A DNA stretch of 64,000 nt from Hippasteria phrygiana (GCA_037893225.1 JAZGUH010000255.1:1-64000); one strand, 5' to 3'; positions 22,146 through 33,695 are shown, counted from the stretch's first letter. Numbers and translations are program-made. Notes: generated from the letters alone by a model not told the origin.

Positions 22146-23065
22146 AGGGTATCAGCTAGAGGGCGCTGCCGTGCGTGCTGTACGTCGCACCGCGCTAAGG
22201 ACGTCTTGGAACCAAGACTACCATGGACCAGCGCAGCGACAATTACTTTTCAGTTACATTATGCAGCGATAGTTATTGGTGACCAATGAATGAATTCCTC
22301 ATCAGCGAGAAGGCTTCGGTGAAAAGAAAGTCAAGTCTAGAAAGAATTTACTTTTCTGACTGACTACAAACTGAAACAGTAGTATAGAGCAAAGCTCTGG
22401 ATTATGGACGACGATAGCAACTTGGATATTGCTTCAAATGTAATGCAGCCCCTCATCTTTCATTTTACGGATGGATTGGGGGAGGGATTGTTCATGCAGC
22501 CATTAATTGTGTTTACATTGACAACGGCCCTGCGTATGTAGCCTACATACATTGTAGTAATGTACGGTAAACTAGTAACGGGTCAACTCGTCGTAGTCGT
22601 AGGCCTGCCCTACATGTGGTAAGCACTTATAAAGAACCACCAAAATGACATCGTCACGTGCATCGCGCCTTGTGCCTATTCAATAAGGCCTTGTGCCTAT
22701 GGCCTTGTGCCTATTCAATAAGGCCTTGTGCACTTTCAGTAATACATGAAGTCAAGTCGTACCTATACGGCTATAGTCATAGTCATAGTCAATCAGGGTC
22801 TGAAATGGTCCGGGCCGTAAACTGATTGATGTGCTTTGATCCTAACGTTAGCTGGTTAGGCCTAATTAATTGTACTCTTTGACGACTTTATTTTAGACGT
22901 TGCTGGAAAAGGAATGAACAAATTCATTAAATTTATCAAGTTTAATAATAATTGTACTTTTGCTATTTTAGATTTTGCTGGAAAAGGAACACAGGAAATT
23001 CATTTGTGTAGTAGGCCCTACATTGTTAAAAGTGAACTGCGGACATGTATATTTTTAAAAGATGA
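22146..23065. other. Possible unique sequence with short repeats
   Basis: Holds three units related to CCTTGTGCCTATTCAATAAGG (22668-22732) and a GTCATA repeat (22770-22790). It also has two similar phrases, TTTTAGA..TTGCTGGAAAAGGAA, at 22891 and 22967, about 76 bp apart. One weak candidate exon is listed separately. Confidence 0.4.
22404..22541 (+). CDS. Weak candidate first exon or small open frame
   Basis: An ATG opens a 46-codon frame starting MDDDSNLDIASN, with a stop at about 22542. The GTAATG after codon 12 (22440) could be a splice donor, and two similar TTTTAG acceptor-like sites lie 450-530 bp downstream (22896 and 22972). This is one of the few parts of the window that is not obviously repeated elsewhere. 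I do not recognise the peptide. It could well be chance. Confidence 0.15.
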   Translation: MDDDSNLDIASNVMQPLIFHFTDGLGEGLFMQPLIVFTLTTALRM

Positions 23066-23073
23066 CCGTGCGC

Positions 23074-23890
23074 TAGGGCTGACGATATTGATTTTTTTCA
23101 TAGTCGATTTGTTTACCTCGCGATATCGCCGATATGGCGATAAAATCGTCAACAAATTTCAGCATGATTGAAATGTCGCAAAAGTTTGTTCATAACTACA
23201 TAATCGGTGGACGTGTTTGTCGACAGTGTTTGTCTGGATCAAAGCCTTTTCTTTGTTACCGCCACCAGCCAGAGCCATTACCCTATACACACAGACTATT
23301 GTTACCTAACATACCTCTCTAGATTTCTTAAAAGAATTCCTGAGATTCCGGGAACACAACGAACGTCACAAGGGGGGGGGGGGGGGGGGTCTCTTTCCCA
23401 CATATCGCGCTTCAAATGGCCAAAGCTGGGCTGGCTAATTTGCATGTGAATGAAACTAAATATTACAATGAAGTGCGGAGTACGCTGATTGTTTAGACAT
23501 TTAGAACGTTTTAATAGATTTTGCATCTTATCGCAGATTTACTGACAGCTCAAGTTGTCCATTATTATAAATTTAGACTTTAAACCGAACAAATTGCAAT
23601 TAAGCAATTAATAGGCGCATTATTTACACTATAAATAAAAAGTTCGAAAGGATGATGTCACTTCGACTTGAACCTCGCTTACAAGGAAATTAATTTTAGC
23701 GAATTTGCTGGTAACAAGAAGTATCACTGATTTTTAAGGGAAAATAGGGATTCTGAAAAAAATCACCGATTTTAAAAACGATATCGGCGATATCTTGATT
23801 TTTCGATTTAAAAAAACATGTTGCCGATTTCGATTTTTGGGAGGCGAATATCGCATCATCGCGATTTTATCGTCGTATCGCCCAGCACTA
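23074..23890 (+). mobile_element. Complete hAT-like non-autonomous element with 8-bp target duplications
   Basis: An 817-bp element starting TAGGGCTGACGATATTGA and ending, read from the other side, TAGTGCTGGGCGATACGACG. It is flanked by perfect direct repeats CCGTGCGC at 23066-23073 and 23891-23898. Eight-base target duplications are the hallmark of hAT transposons. Both subterminal regions are rich in CGATA/TATCG. No transposase frame is present. Related copies lie at 1-651 and, inverted and enlarged, at 8007-11372. Confidence 0.85.
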
Positions 23891-26232
23891 CCGTGCGCCA
23901 CACTTATTAAATGACCGTAACCCAAATGCTTTTCGTCTGATCAGTTTATTACTTAATAGCTGTTTTGCTTGGGAAAATTTGTTCAGAATTTCTTGAAGGC
24001 AAGTGGCTGGCATGTACTTTGTTGGAATTAATATTAATAAATCGTCTGAGGTTTGCCCATTCTCATATTCTATAGCTTGGCCTACTTCTGCAGTCATGCT
24101 ATTTAGTGTCAACAAGCATCAACAAACCCGATCAGCGTCAACAAAGCGTCAACAAGCGCAAAATGTACATTTGAGCAGGGTTGATAAAAATCATTATTTT
24201 GGCATAAAACATTTGTTTCAAATAAGTCAACACACAATTGTTCATGAAATCAGTACTGAAATCCCTTTCATTGATCATATTCTTGTCTAGAATACAAAGT
24301 TTGTCTTAGTTACAGCATCTCCACCATACTGCACATTTCTCATCTAAGTTGATCGCCACTCGGGGGGTGGGGAGTGGGAGGGGGGAGGAGTGGAGGAGTG
24401 GAGAGGAGTGGGGGAGGGTCGGGCGGGGGGGTGTCGGGTTTGGGGTGGGGGCAGGCGGGTCAGATCAGGTCGGGGGTATCAATTGATAGGCGCATTACAT
24501 GCATCAAGTTATTTAAACCTATGTACATACCAAGAGATGAATACTGTATCAGGTAGTACATTACACACACAATGTACATGTAATTCAGAATCATATGCAT
24601 TGTACACGAGATAAATGTAGTACACTGTTTCAGGAAACTGGCCTTATACATCCCTTTAGAGTGAGTATAAGCGATTTAAAGTTAATGAAAGTCAGGTTTG
24701 AATAACAGAAATTGTTTTTACATTAAAAAAAAGAAATAAAAAAACAATAAAAAGAACGTGATTTTTATTAGTGATTTAAAAAAAAAATTTCCAGTGATTT
24801 AAATCATGATTTAAATCAATGATTTATTGGAATTACCAAACTAGTTAGCGACATTACAAACCAACAGGTACATATGCCGTAGATAAAGGGCAGGGTTTTA
24901 GTTTTGAGGGAAATTTTGTGGTAAATTTTAAAATAAAGTTGGCGATCACCGCGATGCACAGTAAACACGCAAAACCGCATTTGCATAGCAACTGCCGTAA
25001 AGCGCGTATGAAAATTGCATTTTCTACTGAAATAAACTGTTCAAAATTACAAAAAAACGATGTCAATAGAATTGAGAGAAGTCTGCTTTAGGTAGAAAAA
25101 GTCATTTTGGAATGAGAAAAAGTACCCTTGCATCTAATTTCATCAAAACTAAAGAGGGGCCCTACACTACACAATCGCCCCCAAAAAAGAGGTCCACACG
25201 AAGCAGGAGATAAACTTTATATGGACTTGCACATGTCCACATCAGGTTTCCCCCTCTATGAAAAAGGGCTTCAGAGGCATTTTTGGGTTAGTGTTATCTG
25301 TCGCAAAATGAAGTGGAACACTTAAAGGCAGTGTACATGATTGGTCATTGTTGCAGTTTTCAGAAATAAGCGGATTTGGGGGTTAGTTTTTTATAGGAAA
25401 TATCATTCCACTGACCTGTTCAAAGTTTTGTGTTGTTAGATAGCGAAAAAAACGAGAGAAAAACTACGCTCGTTTTTAACCGTCGGGCGGATGGCAGCCT
25501 TTATTCAAGGCGCACATGGCTATCTGGGTTTGTGACGCGCCCCGGATATGCCATGGCGCCATCATGTCCGGGGCGCGCCATGAGTAACGGCTACATGTGT
25601 ACAGGGCAGTTTTCCAACGATTTCCAGCTGAAAATCGTTGGAAAATGAATATTCATTTCCACTTTGCTTGACAACGACAGCACACCTGGTGCCATCATTT
25701 CACAGGATGATTGAGACTACTATTAACTTACAGTCTACTAAGGTATATCGTAATAATTCAGTAAAAAGAAATTGGAGGATTACCAATCGTGTACACTACA
25801 TTTAAGCCTCAGGGGATCACGGTCAAAAAAGTGTGTTCATGGCACAAGTAACATTCAGCTTTTGTCTCCATTTTTCTTAACTACATGAAAACAAAGGAAA
25901 GTCCACACTAAAGTACATGTACAGGGTGGACTTGTGGTGTCATAGCCAAACTATTAGGCCTGTTCCGGGTATCCGGGTACCCAAATGCCGGCTTGAATAC
26001 CCGGATCCATTTTTCCGGTTCGGGTACCGAAACTTAAGGTGAAAAATTCAAAGTAAAATTTCAGACCAAAAATAAGTAAATAAATAAAGACAAATTGATC
26101 CATTTCCAACTCTGTTTCGACCTAAAAGATCCGAACGGTCTGGCGGTGTTTTGAAAACAATGCGTCAATGGAAATTGTCAATAATGTGGCCGACCAATGT
26201 GCTGTTTATATCTTATCTTGGCTATCTTGTTA

Positions 26233-26402
26233 AGCCCGGTTCATACTTCATGCGAATGCGAAGCAAATTTGGCATCATGAAACATTCGCAGCGAAGCTTC
26301 GCACAAGTTGAAATGTGTTCAACTTTTGCGAATTCGCAGCGCGAATGATTGGCGTTGACGTCATAAATTCGCTTTGCATTCGCATGAAGTATGAACAGGG
26401 CT
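26233..26402. mobile_element. Harbinger-like palindromic MITE, copy 3
   Basis: Same element as 2614-2786 with three bases missing near the right terminus. Flanked by TTA at 26230-26232 and 26403-26405. Confidence 0.7.
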
Positions 26403-27383
26403 TTACTCTTTCAATGGAATGTGAGCTGCGGTTTTTACACTGCGACGGAACTCAACGGTATGATCAAAGAGCGGGCGGGAATATTGATCTTGAGAAAGTG
26501 AATGTTGTTCAGATACTGGGGCAGCGGAAATGGTCAGTGCTCTCAGTATTACAGGTATTTGCTTGGAGTAATTTATTTAATGGTGTGTGATTATTTGAAT
26601 GCACAGGCCTACAAACTATACGCCCCAAGTATTGAGACATCCGCCTTTGAACTTGCCGCACGTTACTGGTAGTGTACGCATTTAGCGTGGCACATTCTTG
26701 CTTTGTCAAATTCGTGAATAGGACTTAATTTACTATGATCTCACCGTACTTCCAACTCCAAATCAAATGGATGCCACGCCACCACAATAATTATGAGAGA
26801 TGATTGGTTGAATAATGAGTTAGTTTGGATCCTTCAAAACTCCATAAATTATACGTTTTGCTAAAAAATAACTGGTAATCAAGATATAAAAAAATAATTA
26901 AACTAGTTACATTGAATCATCCGCTGTTTTAAATAAAGAAAACAAGATCCCCATTCCCCCCCCCCCAAAAAAAAAAGAAAAGAAATAAGAGATAATAAGA
27001 GATAATAAATAGAAGGTAGTTAACGCCCCCCAAAAATGGGCCCCCATTCTTAAGATCAGACATAAGTTTTTAAGATCTTATACACTTTATGTCTTGGCCC
27101 TCTGTCTCAAGAAAATGTCATGCCATCATGGTGATTTTATTGCAGCAGTTTACCCAACAGTATACAATCACGTTACAGAAATACGTACAGGCCTATAATT
27201 TAGATCGTTTCTGACAAAATCTTATGTGATTGTCAAGCAGATGAGATGTGCAATTGTTTGGACATTTAACAGGCTTCTATAGAAATTGAAACAAACATGT
27301 CATTGACAAGCATGCAAGAAAGAAAAATCTTAGGCCTAATTCATCGGGTGATGAAGCTGCACATGTTTGATGAAGGCAGACAT

Positions 27384-28078
27384 TAGTGCTGGGTGATACG
27401 ATAAAATCGAGATATCGCCGATATTTTTAAAATCGACTATTTTTTTCGGAACCCGTATTTTTCCTTAAAAAATCGGTGATACTTTCTTTTTACCAGCAAA
27501 TTCGCTAAAATTAATTTCCTTGTAAGCGAGGTTCAAGTCGAAGTGACATCATCCTTTCAAACTTTTTATTTATCGTGTAAATAATGTGCTCCCCACCCCT
27601 CCCCCGGGCTGCCCCAGGTCTTATGTGGGGTTTTGGTAACATTTTTCAAGCCCCAGGGTGGAGATTTTGGTCACTCATTTTGCCATTGTTTCCACATCAT
27701 CAGAAGTTCAAAACCATGAGGTGGGGGTGCCCCACCCATGTATGTCGGGGATTGTCAATACAATTTTGCACCAGGGGTGGGGATTTGGTCACTTCAAAAG
27801 TGACAATCCCCACATATTGGGTGGGGCAGCCCCAGGGGAGGGGTGGGGGAAGCAATTGATAGGTGCATAAGATAATTGACCACTTGGTGGCTCGGTGAAG
27901 AAAAGAAAATCACCAAATGACATTGAACAAGCGAATTGGTGTAATTTCTATTCATGGTAGGCAGCTAGAAAATGATAATTTTCACCGCAATTAGACCAAA
28001 TTATGCCGATTGTATTGCAAAGGAGTTGTTTTCAAAACTTAACACTGGTGTTACCCCTAGTGTAATTTTCATAAAGTT
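27384..28078 (-). mobile_element. Partial hAT-like element (left part only)
   Basis: Starts TAGTGCTGGGTGATACGA after GCAGACAT, at the same insertion site as the element at 8007. It includes a second copy of the G/C-rich palindrome (about 27590-27849). It ends where the duplicated block ends. Confidence 0.65.
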
Positions 28079-28224
28079 AGGCGCCTTCGAAAAAAGGTGA
28101 AACCGCGGTTTGACCGGATTGATCGCGGTTTGTCCAAACCCTTGTTACGATCCAACGATCGAGCTCTTCTGCCTCCTAATTTACATATCAATGCAACTGA
28201 CTAAGAAAAGATCCCATTGTTATT

Positions 28225-28648
28225 GAAATACGTCCAGAACGCAGTGATCACAGTTTGGGCGTCTGGTGAACGCGGCCCACTGCACAGAGGCTTTTTAAGT
28301 TGCTGCCGACTGCGGTCGCCGCGTTTAAATTCCAAAGATATCTTGATCTTTTTTTTCTAGAGACCAGTATGCCGACTTCATTATTTCTCGAACAAGTTGT
28401 TGAATAGGAAGTAATTACAATTGTAAAGTCCGGGTGGGGTGGTCTTTGATTTTGTAGTTTTGTGAAATATTTGAGAGTTATAGTATACATGTACGTGAAA
28501 AGTTATTGTAGTTTTGTTGTTTTTTATAGTCGTTCAAACCTTGAGGTAAATTATTAAAAATGCCGAGGAACTTTTGACAAATTCGCAATAAAAAACACAA
28601 AAACGCCTGCGTCTTGGTTTATTTGAATGTTGTAAACTTCAGTGTTGA
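28225..28648. repeat. Direct duplication, copy 1
   Basis: Shares a series of phrases with 29045-29480, including GTGAACGCGGCC, GCCGCGTTTA, TTCCAAAGATATCT, GTTGAATAGGAAGTA and TTGTAAACTTCAGTGT. The copies are clearly diverged. No gene is seen in this copy or in the sequence between (28649-29044). Confidence 0.7.
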
Positions 28649-29044
28649 TCAGGAAAAAAACCAAAAATACGTTACTCTGCGCGAAGTCGAACTCGAACTG
28701 GATTTTTTTTTTACGACACCGGAAGTATTCCAAAGCAAAAAGTTGAACACATTTTATCTCTGGCGAATTTAGATTCGAATTCGTCGAGGTCAACTTTATA
28801 TTATTATAAAAACCCGCCACACATCTTTCCGATTTTACCGGTTCATTTGGCCATTGGAACGGAATCGGATATGTATTATGTGCTGGGCCGGGAAATTCCG
28901 CAATGGTAAACAAAAAAAGGCAATGGCAATCCGGTAAACTGGTAAAATCCGAAAGGTGTTCAGCGTGGCTTTAGGATTCGAATTCCCAAGAAGCATTATC
29001 GCTTATTTTCATGGTTTTTACACACTGTACGAATGATTATAAAT

Positions 29045-29480
29045 CGCATTCAGATCGTGGTGATCGCCCTTGAGTGTGCGGTGAACGCGGCCGGTTCTAC
29101 AGAGGCTTTGCTGCTGACTGCGGCCGCCGCGTTTACATTCCAAAGATATCTGGGTCCTTTTTCAGGAGGGCGATGTGCCGATTCCATTATTTCTTGGGTA
29201 TTTTTTGTTGAATAGGAAGTATACAGTTGTGTGTATGCCTATAAAAATAGATCTAAGTTTCTCTCAGGATGGAGTGGTGTTAAAGTTGGTTTGTAGTTTT
29301 GGGAAATGTTTGAAAGTTATGTTATACGTGAAAAGTCTTTGTAGTTTTGTTGTCGTCGTTCAGATCTTATAATTTAAAAGGTAAATAAATAAAAACAAAT
29401 ACCGAGGAACTTTTGACAAATTCACCATTAAAAAATGCATACGTCATGGTTTATTTGAAAGTTGTAAACTTCAGTGTATG
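29045..29480. repeat. Direct duplication, copy 2
   Basis: Diverged partner of 28225-28648, about 820 bp downstream. The frame across 29033-29215 is a composition artefact (alanine/leucine-rich). Confidence 0.7.
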
Positions 29481-29792
29481 CTCACGGCGGATGATGCGGC
29501 ATTCGGCAATGACTGTGGTAAAAGGGTTTCCGCATGTCGCAAAGTATTTTTTGACTGCCGCGCTAGCACCTCGTGATTGGGCTTGACATGTATAATAAAT
29601 AAGTTTCGGTGTAATGCGCACAGTGGGGTTCTTTCTCAATTTACTTAGCTTATTTCTTTCTTGGCCGAGCGTATTTTAGTTTTGTGTGTGGGACTGTTTT
29701 GTTTGTTTGATTGTTTGGGGAGGCGAGCTCCTCTAGACTGTCGGGGCAAAAAAATGTGTTTTAAATGTATGTGCCCGTGTGTTTAGCTTGGG

Positions 29793-30337
29793 GGATTCTA
29801 TATAGCCGCGTTTTAAGAGGATGGCAATTAGAAAAATAGGAATTTTTTTTTCGATCCTGCATTTTATACATTTTTCGTCAAACCACGGAGGAAGGAAAAC
29901 ACAGCGCCGTTTTCCTTTTTTGGTGGGGGTGAGGGTAGGCCTAGGGACTATACTCTGTCCACTGTCCAGATATACAGCTTCAATAAAAGTTGTATTGCAT
30001 TTGTTAAAATTCCATAAATAAATATTCCCAGAAAAATGTAGCCGACAAAAATACATTTAGCATGGTGGATTCTAGGCCTATACAGCCGCGTTTTGTGAAG
30101 ATGACAATTAAAAAAAAAATAGGAACTTTTTTCGATCCTGCATTTTATAAATTTTTCGTCAAACACAGCGCACCATTTTTCTTTTTTGGTAGGGGGTGGG
30201 GGGGGTGAGGGTAGGCCTAGGGACGATACTCTGTTCACTGTCTAGATATAACAGCTTCCATAAAAGTTGCAATAGCATTTGTTGAAATGCCATAAATAAA
30301 TATTCCCAGGAAAATGCAGTTGACAAAAATTACATTG
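29793..30337. repeat. Tandem duplication of a ~274-bp unit
   Basis: Units begin GGATTCTA...AGCCGCGTTTT at 29793 and 30067. They share TTTTTCGATCCTGCATTTTA, GGTGAGGGTAGGCCTAGGGA and CATAAATAAATATTCCCAG. The first unit has a small extra stretch and the second a longer G run. Confidence 0.8.
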
Positions 30338-30479
30338 AGCCTACATCATTGTCATTAAAAATTGTACTTCTGTTCTGTTGCCATGGCAGTTCCGTTGCAT
30401 AGATACGCGAGTTGAATGGTGTCGTGTACTCGCACCTATGACTCGCACGCACGTGGTGGGGATTTTCCACAGACTCTTC

Positions 30480-31260
30480 CGAGTCCTGTAAACACGTGAA
30501 CAGGTGTGCACGACCATATCGGGCTAGTTCGGCAAATTTTTCCTTAGTAGTTGCAAAGCAGTTAGGCCTACGACACGTTACGAAGTTTACGAACCAAGCC
30601 GAAAAAGTAGCGTCAACACGACACACATGTGTTTTGGCGCTAACCGTTTACGAATTTGGTTACGAATTAATGAGAATGACGACGAATTCATTAACGAAAT
30701 TATCACGACATTGCGACTCAGTTATGAAGCGTTTGCGACTTTGACGAAGCACTTACGACGCGGTTACGAACTTTCAGACGTGGTTTGAAACACGTGACGA
30801 CGCCAACAAGAACACGTGGGAAACACGTGATGAAGAAGCGGTTCGCGGCGTTTTGTCTTCACTTTCGCCGGTTTTCGAAAACAAGATCACATCAACGAGA
30901 ACCGCAGCCGCCAGGAGGAGGTTTTCCTCTTCAAAAGCAGCCGCTTCCAGTACATCAGAGTTGGTGAACATGATGCAAAATGAAAAAATACAAGTACAGG
31001 TTCTCAACGCGCGCGTCACCACCTGACGTTAAGTTCGCATCAAGTTCGTATATATTGCAAAATGTCGTACATGCGTCGTATACGCGTCGTGAAGTCGTTA
31101 ATACCTCGTAACATGTCAAGTTAATTCGTAACACTTTCGGTCCGTTAACAATTCGTCACATTTCGTATTTGTATTGTAACCGTTTCGTATTGGTTCGCAA
31201 TCAAATCGTGAGAGTTGTAACCGTTTCGTATCCGTTTCGTATAAAATGCGCTCTACCCCG
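30480..31260. mobile_element. Region with mirrored TACGAA / TTCGTA motif clusters, candidate transposon
   Basis: From about 30520 to 30775 the plus strand has many (T/G)ACGA(A/C) motifs. From about 31030 to 31245 it has their complements (TTCGTA, GTCGT). Between them lies a segment open on the minus strand. Clusters of a short motif pointing in opposite directions at two sides of a unit resemble subterminal transposase-binding repeats. I could not define termini or a target duplication. Confidence 0.35.
30774..31022 (-). CDS. Open frame between the motif clusters, possible N-terminal transposon protein fragment
   Basis: An 82-codon frame on the minus strand. From an internal Met it reads MFTNSDVLEAAAFEEEN followed by a hydrophobic LLLAAAVLVDVILF stretch and a Ser/Arg-rich tail. 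Leading acidic-Leu-Ala-rich segments occur at the start of some PIF/Harbinger proteins, but no catalytic motif is present, so the assignment is only a suggestion. The opposite strand is also open over most of the interval. It may be a remnant exon or chance. Confidence 0.15.
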   Translation of the reverse strand: MVTRALRTCTCIFSFCIMFTNSDVLEAAAFEEENLLLAAAVLVDVILFSKTGESEDKTPRTASSSRVSHVFLLASSRVSNHV

Positions 31261-31888
31261 CAACGAATCACAACAAATTTCATGTCGCGCTGATTTGTCG
31301 TCAAATTCGCGCAATTAGTGGGATCGGGTCTTTTACCAGGCGCAGGCTGGTTCATACTTCTTGCGAAAACGAAAACGATGCGAATTTGATACAAAGAAGC
31401 ATTAGCTCAAAGTTGAAATGTGTTCAACTTTGGGAATCCTCAGCGAGAATATACTTGCCCGGACGTCACAAATTTAGGTCCGCTTTTGCGCCGAGAAAAA
31501 ATCACGAGGGTAGAAGTTTACTTTTTTCTCCTTGAAATAACTGTACAAGTACTACCTATAGGAATTATCATGGGCGGCGATATTTTTGTGTGGAGGGGAC
31601 GGCTATGGCAGTGTCCCCCCCCCCCATAATATTTTACCATGGATCATTGACTTTTACATGCACGAGTATGCACTAAAACACAAACATCAGCACACATTTT
31701 CAAAAATTTCCCAGGAGACACAAGAGACACCAAATACAAAACTTCCGATTACCGGTACATATCAGTTGAACTGATTGTGCGTTCTTCCGAAAAAGTATTG
31801 GTAATCTCCAATATTTGTTGTTTGTATTTCAAGAGGTGAGTATAAAGTTTACCTATTTTTACCATCCCCATTGTACTTCGTACATTGA

Positions 31889-31990
31889 TAACAAATAAAA
31901 TTAAACAAATTAAACAAATCCAATAAGGGTGACGTCATTGCAAAACTAGCGCGTCAAAGTTGTTATTGGTTGTGCGCTTTTTTTCTCCGC
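31889..31990 (+). repeat. 102-bp direct repeat, copy 1
   Basis: From TAACAAATAAAATTAAACAA to GTGCGCTTTTTTTCTCCGC, identical or nearly identical to 33438-33539. The repeat brackets the 1.45-kb minisatellite segment, which indicates a tandem duplication or an insertion-linked duplication. Confidence 0.9.
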
Positions 31991-32350
31991 GGGTTTCAAG
32001 GGTGCGGGTTTCAAGGGTGCGGGTTTCAAGGGTGCGGGTTTCAAGGGTGCGGGTTTCAAGGGTGCGGGTTTCAAGGGTGCGGGTTTCAAGGGTGCGGGTT
32101 TCAAGGGTGCGGGTTTCAAGGGTGCGGGTTTCAAGGGTGCGGGTTTCAAGGGTGCGGGTTTCAAGGGTGCGGGTTTCAAGGGTGCGGGTTTCAAGGGTGC
32201 GGGTTTCAAGAGTGCGGGTTTCAAGAGTGCGGGTTTCAAGAGTGCGGGTTTCAAGAGTGCGGGTTTCAAGAGTGCGGGTTTCAAGAGTGCGGGTTTCAAG
32301 AGTGCGGGTTTCAAGAGTGCGGGTTTCAAGAGTGCGGGTTTCAAGAGTGC
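31991..32350 (+). repeat. 15-bp minisatellite GGGTTTCAAGGGTGC, 24 units
   Basis: Exactly 24 units. The first 14 are GGGTTTCAAGGGTGC and the last 10 are GGGTTTCAAGAGTGC. The unit length is a multiple of three, so several frames are open through the array as pentapeptide repeats (LLKPA/PLKPA on the minus strand, VRVSR and GFQGC on the plus strand). I do not regard these as genes. Confidence 0.95.
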
Positions 32351-32584
32351 TAGAGTTAGGGCCTTGTTACACAATGCAATTTTAACAAGCAATTTGTGGG
32401 CAAGTAACAGCGCTGCAGCCGAAAAGAAAATCTTCAAGTGCAATAAAGACATTTTTCTTCTTAAGACAATTTGGTGAAAATACAAAATTCCCTGTTTTTC
32501 TATGTGGAATTTGGTTGGACCCGATTGCCTGAAATTGTTCTGTGTGACATTGCCCTTAGAGTGAGAGTGCTTGTGTTAGGGTTA

Positions 32585-32728
32585 AGGGTGCGGGTTTTAA
32601 GGGTGCAGGTTTTAAGGGTGCGAGTTTTAAGGGTGCGTGTTTTAAGGTGCGGGTTTTAAGGGTGCGGGTTTTAAGGATGCGGGTTTTAAGGGTGCGGGTT
32701 TTAAGGGTGCGGGTTTTAAGAGTGCTAC
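32585..32728 (+). repeat. 15-bp minisatellite GGGTTTTAAGGGTGC, about 10 units
   Basis: A more degenerate relative of the array at 31991-32350, with T for C at the sixth position of the motif. Both arrays are followed by the same ~60-bp phrase starting GTGCTA(G/C)AGTTAGGGCC (32346 and 32722) and containing GTTACACAATGCAATTTTAA. Confidence 0.9.
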
Positions 32729-32781
32729 AGTTAGGGCCTTGTTACACAATGCAATTTTAACAAGCAATTTGTGGGCAACTG

Positions 32782-32875
32782 GTTTTCAACTGGTTTAACT
32801 GGTATGCAACTGGTTTTCAACTGGTTTAACTGGTATTCAACTGGTTTTCAACTGGTTTAACTGGTAGGAACTGGT
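32782..32875 (+). repeat. ~31-bp tandem repeat of CAACTGGTTTTCAACTGGTTT
   Basis: About three units built from CAACTGGTTTTC, AACTGGTTTAACTGGTA, following the conserved TTAGGGCC phrase. Confidence 0.8.
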
Positions 32876-33437
32876 TATGAATTCAAACAATTTGAATTTG
32901 TTCATTGTCTACGCTTGTTTTAATACTTATTTTTGACAAACTTTAAAATTCAACTCCTCTTTGAAATTTTATGAAGGACTCTTGTCGATCTGCCCATCAA
33001 CAAAACTCGGTAGATAATCAGTTGTAAGCATGACATCCCCTTGTAGATCATCAGCTGTAACTCCTTCCTGCTCCTCCTCAAGTGGAGTACGCCACTGTAT
33101 AAGGAAAGAGCACAAAATACAAACAATGTATGAGACAAATTTGAATAAATTTGGTTTACACAACTGTTATGTTGTGGGTAGGTTAAGTTTCTGTACAGGA
33201 ACAGTATCTAGTCTGAGGTAGGTCTACATATTTCCTCTCTTCTAATGCATTTTCATTCATGGTATTTATTGGGAAGTCATAAAATTTTATTTTTTTGAGA
33301 AGCAAGAAAGAAGGAAGCGGGCGGGCATGCCAAACATGTTGGCCTTGTTAATAGTTTCCCCTATGAAAACAGTTTTCGGACAAACAGGAACTTTGGTGTG
33401 TGAATGTAGATAATCCTGTTTGCTTTAGTCAATTTCC
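32876..33437. other. Non-coding spacer
   Basis: AT-rich. Short frames on both strands at 32950-33220 overlap each other and show no recognisable domain. I see no promoter or RNA. Confidence 0.4.
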
Positions 33438-33539
33438 TAACAAATAAAATTAAACAAATTAAACAAATCCAATAAGGGTGACGTCATTGCAAAACTAGCG
33501 CGTCAAAGTTGTTATTGGTTGTGCGCTTTTTTTCTCCGC
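33438..33539 (+). repeat. 102-bp direct repeat, copy 2
   Basis: Partner of 31889-31990. It is followed by a poly-C run (about 33540-33558) instead of the minisatellite. Confidence 0.9.
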
Positions 33540-33695
33540 CCCCCCCCCCCCCCCCCCCAACCTTGACGAGAAATCGCCGCCGCTGGAAATGATTATAGGG
33601 CCTATCACCCTAAGTTTGGAAGTCCTAAGTTTGGAAGTCCCAAAATGATAAAATCCTAGAAGACTAGTTTGGTGGAATTGTTTATCTTCTCTCTT

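Larger units (their letters stand above)
23233..28078. repeat. Second copy of the large duplicated block
   Basis: Collinear with 88-3470 and then with 7717-8785. The join is at GTCTTGGCC|CTCTGTCTC (about 27096). Differences include an extra ~390 bp at 23974-24360, a different G-rich tract, and presence of the small palindrome at 25608-25644. Collinearity stops at about 28078 (ATAAAGTTA). Shared insertion sites of the embedded transposons show copying of one ancestral block. Confidence 0.8.

Noticed and set aside
31946..32485. Pentapeptide-repeat proteins (LLKPA, VRVSR, GFQGC) across the 15-bp minisatellite
   Set aside because: Several frames on both strands are open at once, purely from a 15-bp unit without stops. 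There is no non-repeat coding sequence on either side.
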